From NCBI GenBank assembly GCA_030762175.1, contig CM060831.1, forward strand, positions 139,477,001 through 139,541,000: a DNA stretch of 64,000 nucleotides, written 5' to 3'. Numbering within the stretch: the stretch's first letter is position 1; the number at the start of each line of letters is the position of its first letter. Source of the stretch: Metallyticus violacea. Taxonomy: Eukaryota; Arthropoda; Insecta; Mantodea; Metallyticidae. Shown here one piece after another: positions 10,810-21,450 of the stretch. A program made the translations under genes and the position numbers. The notes beneath the pieces were generated by a model. That model saw nothing but the letters and a program-made list of their open reading frames with translations. It was not told the origin of the DNA and did no database searches.

Positions 10810-12950
10810 GCATCCTTACTTTTTTTTTATCGTAAACCCCTGCTTTCATATCATTCCCGACCCATTTTACACTATATTCTAATTTCTCCGCTGCCTATCC
10901 TACTTTATTAGTGTTTATTAGGCTCTCTATTTCCTATTGTAAAAGTTTACCTCTTTCCAAGTTTAACACTTTATCAAATGAGTCATATTTTTTTTCTGTC
11001 CATTTGTAAACCTCAATATGCCTACAATTCCCTGTACATACTTTCTTTTTCTTCCCCCTTGCTTTCCCCAATTTTAATCTCAGTGATAAATTGTTAGTAC
11101 CTTATTCATAATTTCAAAATCTCTAATCAAATTATCATTAATGAGTGAACACAATATATAATCTACCACATTTTGTCCATTCTTATTTGCAAATGTAAAC
11201 TCAGCTCCCCATCTTAAGTCAGATCCTCTCAACCCATAACATAGCATAAGATTATTTTATTTACAGAAATCTAAGAGCTTTTTCCTTCTTTATTTAAGAA
11301 CTTGTTCTTGCTGTATCTTCTCTTTAATTCAAAATCCATATAACATTCTTCATTTAGGTTACTTAACTGTATCTGATATTCCCCTGTCCTTGCATTAGTG
11401 ACTACCTGTCACTATTATTTCCACTTGTTCATATTTATTTTGAAGCTCCTCATTACCATGGCTTACTTTTCTAAACACATTTGTGTTATAGTACTCTGAA
11501 GCACCAGGAGGGTTATGCACCGCCATGGGTGGCCGAGGTCATTAAGGCATGGACTCTTGAGTGGGAGGTCTGGGGTTTGAATCCCGCCAGGACTGTCCTT
11601 CCTGACTAAGGGTTTTTTCCAGATTTTCCTCAATCCTCATAAATGGCAAATGCCGGGGAGGTACCCTACAATTAGGCTTGGAACGATTCCTTCCTTAAAA
11701 ATAAACCCTTTCTAAATATATCATTTCATCTCATGTTCATCAGTGTCCATTGCCTGTGGTGCCTCTGTAGTAAAAACAGGCATTAAACACCATTCATTCA
11801 GAAGTGTTATACACAATACAAATAAATATATAGTCACTTTTGGGGTAAATATCAAGAAAAGACAACCATAACACTGATTTACTCCCTAACTGTTTTTCTT
11901 CCTTTACTATAAATTCTTTTTCTTTTCTCACAAAGCATTCCAAGCCACCTGATACCCTCCCTTTATTTTGAATGTTTACACCTCTTACACTAAAAAAGTG
12001 AAACCCTGATATTTCAATATTTATTTTCTTTGCTAACGATGTTTCAACTACCCCTATCACATCTCCCACTTTCAACACTCTTAGGATTTCGCCGCTGCAC
12101 ACCTTTTCCAATAAATGTTCAGCATTCCAACTCATTATTGATAATTTGAATCTCTATGCCGAATCTTTACTTTTGAACCTATATACAATTTTACTTGACT
12201 TCTAGTGGGTATTTGTCCTGCTTCCCTTGTTTATCAGTTGGACTGCTGGTTTGACTCAATTCATTGGTGATGTCACCAATGAATTCTCTCCTTTTTGCAC
12301 CATAATCCTGCCCCTCTCCACTCACTCTGCCCTCACGTATAAGTTGCTTTCCTTCTCTTATTACAATGTGCTGATGAGGTTCTTATTTCATTCCATCAAT
12401 TCATAAGTAACTTCCTAATGAATGCTTTTTTTCCTTCTTCCCTTGTTTTCTTTATTTCCCTTAGTGGTATAGATTTTATCTGTTGTTGCTCTTTTCCCAA
12501 ATCCTGTTTAGTAAATATTGTGTGCCTTTTAATCTCTTGTTATTATTTAATACTTCCCATTTAAATATAATTGTTGCACTTTTAACAATTATTGGTTTCT
12601 TCCAATTCTATAGCAACCAACAATCTTCCACCCTGCAATATTTAGATTCAGCACTCTTGGACAATATCTTCAACTTCCTGCCATGTTTGTCTATCTCTTC
12701 TTTCTTCCACTGCAAAAATGTTTAAATTCATTCTCTATTTCTCTCTTCACTACCTTCCTAGTGTGATAATCTTTTCTTCCATTCCATTATCTCCTTCTTT
12801 CCTCTCCTTCAAAGTGTCCTATTATTTCAATTCTTTCATTCTGGTTTCCATTCTTTTGTCAATTCTATTTTTCAATTTTCTATTTTATTTTTTGGGTTAT
12901 GGTTTCAAACACCTTTCCTAAATATTCCATTGCTATATATATCTTGTTGT
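10810..12950 (-). mobile_element. LINE-A: non-LTR retrotransposon 5' part, antisense in intron
   Basis: Reading leftward, bases 12135-11794 encode the start of an APE-type endonuclease: SWNAEHLLEK, then VLKVGDVIGVVETSLAKK, RVSGGLECFVRKE and YIFICIVYNT. After an inserted SINE (11491-11803) it resumes with FRKVSHGNEELQNKYEQVEI and a VTG plus damaged DFNAR box (around 11405). Then comes FANKNGQNVVDYILCS (around 11170), the last endonuclease segment. Above 12135 is a lysine/glutamate-rich region that could be ORF1. Stops and frameshifts are frequent, so it is dead. The reverse transcriptase part was not found to its left. The FANKNG segment resembles FINQRGRSDIEYMLCS in LINE-B at 20.6 kb. Confidence 0.75.
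11491..11803 (+). mobile_element. SINE-1 inserted in LINE-A
   Basis: The head has A box TGGCCGAGGT (around 11531) and a B box-like GGTTTGAATCC (around 11573), the shared body, and a 3' end gtggtgcctctgtagtaaaa followed by ttaaacaccatt. The 8-bp repeat gtgttata flanks it at 11483-11490 and 11804-11811. Removing the SINE restores the LINE-A endonuclease reading YNT-N on the other strand. About 30 extra bases precede the usual 5' end (around 11521). Confidence 0.85.
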
Positions 12951-13399
12951 AGTTTGTCTCATTTTTCATCCCAGATACTATGCCTCCGCCTTTTTTACCA
13001 TTTCACATTCAATTAGACAATGGAACACACTTTCCCACATACAATGCGTCCTCCTTTAAAATATAATAAATATAAAACATGTGCACTAATTATGCCATGT
13101 CATTCACTCTGCAGCCCTAATTTATCCAGAGAATTTAACATTTCTTCATTTGCTATCTGTTCTAAGAAGCATTCAGTACTAAAAATTGAATGCTCTTTCC
13201 ATTTCTGGGGGGAAAAATACACCATTCCAATTGAAAAGAACAATTTGACCTTGAAATTACCTTGAGAATGCCATTTCAAGGCAAGCTAAGGTCGCTATCA
13301 TATGTCGCCCAATGAGCACTTAACATTTTGTCTGAAGCATTTTTAATTTTCCCCTTTGTTTCCCCTTAGCGACTGCAACACTATAAATGCATCACCCAT

Positions 13400-13403
<4 letters not shown>

Positions 13404-13431
<28 letters not shown>
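13404..13431 (+). repeat. (TA)n microsatellite
   Basis: A pure TA run of about 14 units. No function is apparent. Confidence 0.95.
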
Positions 13432-13434
<3 letters not shown>

Positions 13435-13529
13435 GGATTGTTCCTGTGATTTGGTATTGTATGTCAATATGGATGAAGATATTATAATTGCACATCCCAA
13501 AGGAATAATGTTGATATAGGTAGAGTTGG

Positions 13530-13650
13530 TTTGGTGACACACTTCACTTACTTGGTTTTTATTAGATATGTTCTGGGAACTTTCACTCCCATCATCAGCA
13601 GAAGATTGTCTGGTAGAAACATACCCTGTAGGCAGTGGAGAAATTTATCA
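13530..13650 (-). mobile_element. PLE fragment with decayed hammerhead-like core
   Basis: On the - strand, CTGATGA (13598-13592), one T, GGGAG, loop TGAAA and GTTCCC form a five-pair stem. It is followed by AGAAC, a damaged GAAAC box. The plus-strand flank cacacttcacttacttggtt resembles outer arms of other PLE copies. No coding sequence remains. Confidence 0.55.
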
Positions 13651-14379
13651 AACATATTCAATGTTAATGTGTCAAAGTTCATGATGTATTTTTTTTATAT
13701 ATTTATGATGTAAATTTTTCCCCATGAGTTCCGAAGGGTTGTAAGAGTGTAAGTTCATATTCTAAAGGAAGTTCAAGAATGCAGCAGCAGTGTACATTGA
13801 ATAAAATTACATAGCAAATTAAATAAAGATGTGGCCTATAAGTTTCTGGCCTAGCATACAAGTTCATGATTCATTGTTGCGATGTTCATGCTCATCGATA
13901 TTTCACATGTTTAAGGAACGTAAACACTGCATTTCCTTGCTGATCATGCATTCATTTGCTTGGAGGGTCTTGTTTAAGTGAAAGCATAATGCAATGTGAT
14001 GTTCAAAATTTAATACACAGCAGTGACTGAATTTGTAACTAAATAAGGACTTTCATTCAATTATATTAACAATGACAGTGTGTATAGGGTAACGTTTTCA
14101 TAGTATTTCACTGGAAAGGACAGTTAAAATTATTTTATTTTGGCAGAGAGTGCCTTGAAAATGACTGATGTGATGGTAGGCTGATGGATGTGTTGATGCA
14201 GAAAACATCTCATTTGTTGAGAACTAAGTTTGCAGTGACAGGCATCTGAAGACAAAAATTGGAGGTTTTACTGTACTTTGCATCTTTCATCAGCACAGTG
14301 CAAGATCAGAAGTCTTAAAGGAGTACTGTACTCTATCATCATAGGAAATGAAACTATGGTCTCTGCTGTTATTCTCTTT

Positions 14380-14900
14380 CGAATCAATAGAGTGGCGAAA
14401 GAAGGGTGAAGCACCCCATAGAAAGCCCAAAGTAACGCAGTCCATGAAAAGATCATAGCAACAGTTATTTGGGACTGCAGAGGAATTCTGATTATGGGAC
14501 TTAAAAGAAAGAAAGGAGAATAGGAAGTACTATGCTGAGTTACTGGGTCAATTTTGCAGTACTATCAAGGAAAAGAGGTGTGAAATGTTCAGTCAAGGAT
14601 ATAGTGTGTTGCACAATAATGCATCATCCGTATAACTGCTGTAAACACTTTTGGTTTCCACAAGCTGGATCATTCACTGTACAGCCCGACCTGGCCTCCA
14701 GCACCTATTACCTGTTTTCAAAACTGAAATCTGACCTTAGAGGTTGGAGATTCATGAGAAATAATGAGTTAAAGGATGCTACTTTCCAGCATTTTGAAGA
14801 TAAAGCAAACTTTTTCTAGGGGTATTGAAATGTTAATCTAGAGATGTAAGAAAGGCATTGAAATAAATGGAGATTAAGTTGAAATATAATTCCATATAAT
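14380..14900 (+). mobile_element. Mariner transposase C-terminal remnant
   Basis: Frame-shifted pieces read ATVIWDCRGIL (around 14455), then KRCEMFSQGYSVLHNNASS (around 14571-14625). They continue into a longer frame with QPDLASSTYYLFSKLKSDLR, GWRFMRNNELKDATFQHFED and KANFF, matching the mariner order TVFWD...LHDNA...SPDLAPSDYHLF...RF...E. The catalytic SPDLAPSDY box is altered to QPDLASSTY. Inactive copy in the intron before exon 16438. Confidence 0.85.
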
Positions 14901-15754
14901 AACCACAATTGCCATTGCCTCATAACCACCTCCATTCTCTACTGCACTACAATCTTTAAAAACTAACTGAAATGTTGTTCACACATTTTTGCCACATTGT
15001 AAAAAATCCATACAGCACTTTCTGTAGCTCCCATTAAAAATGCAACCTTCAAATTGATATTGAATTTCGGTTCTGTTTACATGGTATTTTTTTGAAATGA
15101 AAATCAAAAGGACTCTGGTGAGGAGATCTGGGAAAGCCATAAATTTTTTCTAACTCTCTGTTCTGCTTCCTTAATATCATTCATGAAAACATTGGTCTGA
15201 TTGGCTGTCAGATTCCTATTAAAATGGACAAAATTATGCACTGTTTTAGTTTACTATCTAAAAAGGGATGTCACTTTTACATTTCTGTTAACATACCTCA
15301 TGATAAATTGGATCAATTTTATACAAGGAAAACTGGAGAACTTTTAGGTACAGATTTTGTATGGAGAGTTTTAATAATGTACATGATGATGTATCCAAAA
15401 TATTTCTTCTTTTCTTGAACTAAAATTATACAAATTTAATGGGGTGCAAGGAAACTTAGAGACCTTTTTATTTATTTATTTTTTTTTTTTTCCTTCAGAC
15501 TTTATCACATCCAAAGTTGTGTGAATAGCCAATACTGATCCTCTGAAAAAACCTAATTTCTTTCATGATGTGCTCCACCATTATAAAGTTGAGGTAAGGT
15601 ATGACATAACTTTGAAGGTGGATACAGTCTCATAGTTTTGTTGTGTTGAAGAATGCAGAAATCTTTTCTTTGCGAAAGTTTCTTTAGTAAGAACCTTGCA
15701 TCTCCTGAGACTTATTATAATGATTGTAAAGACATAATCATCAAATATCTCTCT
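14901..15754. other. Intron DNA, nothing recognised
   Basis: AT-rich, with a poly-T run at 15478-15490. No exon, RNA or repeat could be supported. Confidence 0.4.
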
Positions 15755-15812
15755 CTTTTTTTTAAGTGTTTAATGCCTGTTTTTACTACTGAGGCACCAC
15801 AGACAGATCACT
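15755..15812 (-). repeat. SINE-1 3'-end fragment
   Basis: The sequence gtttaatgcctgtttttact then actgaggcaccacagac is the conserved 3' end of SINE-1 on the - strand. The body and tRNA-like head are missing, as in 3'-anchored truncations. Confidence 0.75.
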
Positions 15813-16437
15813 GAATCTGTTGGTACTCCAACTCTCATTTTTAATTTTTCCACTAATCGCCTTTGAACTGGATTAGTCAATTTTGTGTTAATGCTTATAA
15901 ATTATAAATGAATATTTACTCTTTAATATAAACCTATACTAAGCCATAACATGCTTTCTGATTATATACAAACACTTAATTCACAAAAACTCATCTGGGA
16001 CCTTGCTTATAGGGACTATTCTGCTGCATAGTTTGAGATGGTGCTACAAATGGGCCAGATTTCACACATATTATGCAATATTTGAACATCTTGTTTTTGT
16101 TAATTTGCATAATTCTTGAGTTTTTCTTTTGTCATAATTAGCATAGATCTTTCTTGCTATTTTAAATGTTTTATACTATATTTACTTTCATGTCTTTTTA
16201 TATATAAATGGCAGGGTATACAGTTATTGTTCTTGTTTGTTTGGTGTACTTTTTCAACATTTTAACTTTAATATCTCGTTCTCATCAGCTTTTATATCTT
16301 TATACAAGCATTTTGAATTTTCATGACTGACTGAATGCATTTGCTGTTGCCATTTCACTGTGTATTACTTTTTACTGATTGAAACTTATACCTTTATGGA
16401 AAGAATGTAGAGTTATGTTTGATTGCATATATTTCAG

Positions 16438-16509
16438 GACTTGCTGCATTTCCTTCTGCAGATAGACTTTCACCATTGGACACTTTCCTTGATTTACTAA
16501 CTGCTAAAG
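16438..16509 (+). CDS. Internal exon of unrecognised + strand gene
   Basis: This 72-nt exon has acceptor catatatttcag and donor gctaaag|gtaaga, both strong. With the carried G it reads GLAAFPSADRLSPLDTFLDL then LTAK plus one carried G. The phase is the same on both sides, so skipping it would keep the frame. It sits about 6 kb from the preceding exon, across LINE-A and mariner debris. Confidence 0.85.
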
Positions 16510-16705
16510 GTAAGATTGCAGGCACAGGTACAAGAATATTTGTATTTTATATTCTGGGGAGAATGTTGATTATTCCCTGGAACTATGAGAGTCTGTAAAA
16601 AGCAAATTAAACTCACCTTCTGTGAAAATATAAATTTTATTTCTCAACATGCTATGAGAGTAAGTCATTAAGTAAGTTACAAATTGATATGGGGTACTAA
16701 TGTTT

Positions 16706-17009
16706 TTTTTTTTTTTTTTGAGTAGTGTTTAACGCCCGTTTTTACTACTGAGGCACCACAGGCGGTGGACACTGATGATACATGAGATGAAATGATTAAT
16801 TGGGAAAGGATTTATTATTTTTTTTTTTTTTTAAGGAAGGAAGCGTTCCAGGCCTAAGTTTAGGTACCTCCCCGGCATTTGCCAGTAATGAAGACTGAGG
16901 AAAACCTGGAAAAAACCCCAGTCAGGGAGGACGGTCCTGGCGGGATTCGAACCGCAGACCTCCCGCTCACGAGTCCGTGCCTTAACGACCTCGGCCACCC
17001 GTGGCGGTA
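16706..17009 (-). mobile_element. SINE-1, full-length copy with 11-bp target duplication
   Basis: The best SINE-1 copy. Reading leftward from 17009, the tRNA-like head has A box TGGCCGAGGTCG (16997-16986) and B box GGTTCGAATCC (16953-16943). A body and the 3' end ggtgcctcagtagtaaaaac follow, then a poly-A tail (poly-T at 16706-16720). The direct repeat tactaatgttt lies at 16695-16705 and 17010-17020. The head resembles class II (Leu/Ser-type) tRNA, so transcription by RNA polymerase III is expected. Confidence 0.95.
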
Positions 17010-17020
17010 TACTAATGTTT

Positions 17021-18075
17021 GAATCAGACACCTGAGGCTATGGCCACTAGATGGCAGCATTAGTTTGATGGCAAATGGTAACAATTGACATGAGACAATC
17101 AATGTTTATAATAGCAAAACAGCAGTTACAAGTTGGTGGCACCTCAGTGAGCATACAATCTTTGAGCAGCATTCCATTGTATAATTTTGTAGGTAAAAGA
17201 TATGGAATCAAAGAATATTCATAAAGAAATGCTTCCCATCTATGGTGAGACGTGTCTGTCATGTAAAACTGTGTCGGTCCTGGTGGTGTAATGGTTACCA
17301 TACTTGCCTCCTACACCCAAAACGCGGGTTCGAACCCGGCCAGGATCGATTGATTTTTTCGGGCGTAAAAATCCTAAGTATGGCTTCCTTCGGAGGGGAA
17401 GTAAAGCCGTGGGTCCTGTGTCGTACATTTACGGCACGAAAAAGAACCTCAAGCCTGAAAGAGAGGCCTCTGAGCAAAATTTGTCGGCCGTTTCACGCCC
17501 TGAGTTGAATGGGACGCTGATGACCTGAGAAGTTAAAGAGCGTCCATAAATAAATCAATAAAAAAAAAAAATGTAAAACTGTTTACAATTGGATATAGAA
17601 GTTCTCTTAAGGATGAACATATTGTGTCTGCCTGCCAAAGGTAAATTTGCAGTGATTTGAAGACTTAATCCAAGTAGACAGAAGGGTATAAACACTATAA
17701 CCTCTGATATTGGTTGTTCACATAGTATGGCCTACCTTTAAATCATGAGAGGTTAGACTTTCACAAATTCTTTGCATGATGGGGCCACATGTTGACCCCA
17801 CAACACAAAATGCAAAAAATGAGTTTGACATTATAGATTTCAATCACTATCATGATATGCTAGCCCAAAATGTCACAGGTGATGAGTCTTGGGTTCACCT
17901 TTACCTTCCTGAGACAAAGTGTGCATCAATGCAGTGAATATCCTGCATCACCTGCAAAAAAAAGTTTAAAGTGCCACCATCTTCTAGGAAAGTGATGCTC
18001 ACAGCCTTCTGGGATCACAAAGACATATGGCTCACAATATTTCAGCCTCAAAAACAAACTGTAACTGATTCAAAC
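17021..18075 (+). mobile_element. Mariner remnant split by a SINE
   Basis: Downstream of the SINE the transposase reads, with frameshifts, NVTGDESWVHLYLPETKCAS (around 17873-17931), then KKFKVPPSSRKVMLTAFWDH. This is the classical mariner order VTGDETWVH...K.FK..PS..KVM.T.FWD with the first catalytic Asp retained. Upstream parts are badly decayed. The 3' part with the remaining catalytic residues is missing, and LINE-B begins soon after. SINE-2 lies at 17273-17570. Confidence 0.85.
17273..17570 (+). mobile_element. SINE-2, full-length copy with perfect 12-bp target duplication
   Basis: The tRNA-like head has A box TGGTGTAATGG (17284-17294) and B box GGTTCGAACCC (17327-17337). The body includes ttttttcgggcgtaaaaat and ggcctctgagcaaaatttgt and ends gcgtccataaataaatcaat plus a poly-A tail. 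The repeat atgtaaaactgt flanks it at 17261-17272 and 17571-17582 without mismatch, indicating a fairly recent insertion. Long open frames across it are by-products of the repeat, not genes. Confidence 0.95.
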
Positions 18076-18099
18076 TGATTCAAAAATTCTTTCCTGCTA

Positions 18100-20690
18100 A
18101 TCCCAAAAATCTTTAATGCCAGAATTTCTGCCTTCAAATTATCCCACTTTTTTTCTATATTTCCTCTCTCCATCCTTCAGTTTCTGTACATTCTAATATA
18201 CTGTGCAAGTTCTTATCTACCGTACCACACAGTGGGCAGAATTTTTTGTCAACTTTTACCCCACCTAGTATCATTGTTCCTGTTGTTGCCCATGCCATGC
18301 CCTCCCTACCCATTTTGAAAAACCTCAATATTTTTCCCTGCCCACTCTTTCTTAAAACTCCTGTAATATATCAGTGTGTTCTTATCTCTTAGGCTACCAA
18401 ATATTTCTTGTCTCTCTATATCATCAATCTTTGCTTTCATTTTCAAGCACCTTGCCCATTTGCTGACTAAACTAACTAGCTATACCAAACCAATTTCTTT
18501 TACAATTTCCTTTAATCTACCTACCCAATTTCCTACCCATTTTCCTTTTTCTAGCGCCCCCAAGCAGTCTTTGAGAATATTTCCTTTCGCCAATGATTGT
18601 ATCCTCTGTCAGTATTTCATAATGTGTTTTATTACTAGGCCTTTTTGGCCTCCCTTCCTAGTTCCATCAAGGCTATTCCTTTGGGTGCAGCTCTAGATAA
18701 TCCCAATATCATTTTACAGGCTGTTCTATGAATATGATCTGTGCATTCATACCCTTTTTCTGTCACCCATATTTCTATCCCATTCATAACTTTTGATTCC
18801 ACTGCAGCAGAATATACTCTCTCTACCAGCTTATACTCATATTTGGAATTTTCTTCAAGCATGTTCTTATACTACTGGTAGCTATTTTTCCCTTCCCTAG
18901 TACATTCTTTCTTTGTTCTGCACATTTTCCATCACTATCCAGCCTTACCCCCAAATAATCAAATTTCCTTACCATTTCAATTTCACTCCCCTCTAGCCAC
19001 CATTTCTCATCTCTGCTCAGTTTGTTACCTTTTTTACATATCAAAAATTTTATTTACTTTTATTTATCTTTATGCCCTCATTTTTTACAATATTTCTCTG
19101 TTACTTCTATTGCTTTCTTTAAGCCTCCACTTGATTCCAGCTATTAAATCATCTGTAAAAAGCAAACCTATAATGTTTGGTTATTAATTGATGGACAGTG
19201 CCTATTCTCCCTCCCTATTTCTTCCACTCTCTCATTTATAAACAGATTAAACAGAACTGGACTTAATTTACATCCCTGTCTTAAGCCAGTTCTATTTGGT
19301 ACTCAGTCTGTTACTTTGTTGCTTTTGAGCCTAATGAAAAAATTATTACTTCAATATAGCCTCTGTATTAGTCGTATAAACTTCCCACTCACTCCCTTTT
19401 CTCTCAACTTAATCCAAGGTTCCTCTCTTTTAATAGTATCAAAGGCCTTTTCAAGTTCTGCAAAGAACAAATACACCTTCCCTCTTTTTATACTCTGACA
19501 TTTATCTATCAATGTTTTTATTACAAAGACGTTTCCTGCTACACATTTTTTCTTTTCTGAACCCCCCTTGAAAGTCTGATAGCTTCTTTTCTCCCTCCAC
19601 CCATGACTGTAATCGTTTTGTTAAGACCCCCATAAATAACTTACTTATCACTACTGAGAGACTAATGCCTTTAAAGATTGGTACAGTCACTCCCAGTTTC
19701 CAATTCTGTGGAATCTTTCCGCTCTCAAACACTGCATTGAACAATTTTATCAGCAAATCTCTTCTTTCATTATCCTCATACCATACTTTCTAGAATTCTC
19801 ATGGTATTCCATTGATCCTGTTTGCTCTCTTACTTTTTAATTTGGTAACCTGTTCCATTACCTCACTCTCTAATATTTCATGGTCTAGTTCTTCAACATA
19901 ATTGTGTATTTCTCCCATTAATTTTGCTTGCCTAACCAAAATGCTTCTTCCTGTTAATTCCTCAAAGTACCCTTCCATTTTTTTTGGGCATTTTTATTCT
20001 CTATTGTTCTTACTCTACACTCTCCACCATATATTTTTTTGCTGCCCTATAAATCTTGAGCCGAATTTTTTCACTGCATTCCTTCCTTTTTTCCTGAATT
20101 AAGCATTTATATCCCCACCTTACTGTTAAATAATTGCCTTTTTTCCACTGGATCTTCTATTTATTTCTACCTCTTAAACTCTCTTTCCACCCTTTTCTTT
20201 GCTATAAGGCACTCCTTGTCATGCAAGCCCTTTTCTATAGATTTCCTCTGGTACATAATTTTCATTGTTTTGTCTTCTTAGCTGACTTCAATACGGATTC
20301 TAGGCATGACATTGCTTCGTCACCTTTTCCCTTCTCAATTATTTGTATGATTTCTCATTCCCCATATCTTCCTCTGTTTGAGTTTAGCTTCTTATTATAA
20401 TTCTCTTCTTCCTCTATAAGCCATCTATAGCTTTATATAGATCTTCCTTGCTCTTTGCCTTTTTCCTGATCCCCTATCTTTACTGTTTGGAATTTTGCTA
20501 ATAATGGAAAATGATAGCTATTCACAACCATCTGCATAACCTTAAAGTCTATAAGATTATTATCTAAATTATTTGAACAAAGCATATATTCAATGTCACT
20601 TCGTCCCCTTTGGTTAATAAACATGTATTCTCTCCACTTATCTGACTCTCTTATACCATTGCACATTAAAGTCATTCTTAAACTCCCTTA
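18100..20690 (-). mobile_element. LINE-B: endonuclease, reverse transcriptase and C-terminal zinc region
   Basis: Reading leftward, the endonuclease end has FINQRGRSDIEYMLCSNN (around 20620-20570). The RT start has KIPQNWKLGVTVPIFKG (around 19700). RT core GLRQGCKLSPVLFNLFIN follows (around 19285-19230). The active site appears as LLFTDDLIA (around 19165-19140, FADD changed to FTDD). The C-terminal part has EMVRKFDYLGVRLDSDG and ESKVMNGIEIW (around 18780), and a CPLCG...H...EC zinc knuckle (around 18235-18185). Many stops and frameshifts: dead. Antisense in the last intron of the + strand gene. Confidence 0.9.
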
Positions 20691-20699
20691 ATCTTTCTT

Positions 20700-21448
20700 T
20701 AGTTTATGTGAGACTGCAGACTTTATGGAAGATCAGCAACTCTTCGTTTATAGTACATTTTCCCTTTATTTATACATAATTTTCACTGCAGCTTAATGGC
20801 ACGATATCTTACTAGCATTATAGAGAAAGGGATGATAAAAAACTCATTTCAAGAGGAATTGATGTATTTGCACAGAAAAAGAACCAGAGAATTGAGCTTA
20901 TATAAAAACAGATTTAAGAGTGAATCATGGAATATGAACTTTTATTAATATTTCATATAATTTAACTTAATTGTAGCATTACAGAACCATTTTCATGGTG
21001 AATTAAGCATAAATTATATTTTCCATTAATTTGAACATCCCATGATTCAGTCCATGCTTTGCCATTGAATACAGGGCTACATTTATCTAAAAATAAATAT
21101 TCTCAATGTTGGTGTGGAGTCCCCAGAGCATCTTGTACCTTGACTTTGATTTGTGCAATCATACACATCTTCAAATAAAAATGCGTCATTATTGCTCACA
21201 GTCCCCTGGCGATTCAACATGGTCAGTTCAGATGGCTATCAAACATAATTATCTGTTGCATATGGATGAAACTGTGTCATAAACCATTACAAGAATACCC
21301 ACCAATGTTGATGCCAGTTTACAAATTTCCATGCCTTTTCATGGAAATTTATCGGGCTTTTGAAATCATCCTTGTATGATAATTCTGTGAAACATATTAT
21401 CAAAATTAAACTTTTTCATAAATAATATATCATGAAATACTGTTATAA
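20700..21448. other. Intron DNA, nothing recognised
   Basis: No coding, RNA or repeat signal could be supported between LINE-B and the pogo-like element. Confidence 0.4.
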
Positions 21449-21450
21449 TA

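Noticed and set aside
12483..13265. Three + strand frames of 67-81 codons rich in Phe/Leu/Ser
   Set aside because: They are the antisense of the purine-rich LINE-A ORF1 region; Phe/Leu/Ser richness is the expected complement.
16831..17102. - strand frames such as SGRSAVRIPPGPSSLTGVF
   Set aside because: Translation of the SINE-1 tRNA-like head and body; the same peptide-like reading occurs at 44.6 and 53.3 kb copies.
17280..17345. Possible genuine tRNA gene
   Set aside because: A and B boxes are present but the acceptor stem does not pair and the sequence continues into the SINE-2 body with a poly-A tail and target duplication.
17242..17528. Several overlapping frames of 60-90 codons on both strands
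   Set aside because: They fall entirely inside the full-length SINE-2, whose GC-rich body gives long frames; the same frames recur at the 27.3 kb copy.
18376..20400. Several + strand hydrophobic frames
   Set aside because: Antisense of LINE-B; the - strand holds the recognisable endonuclease and reverse transcriptase motifs.
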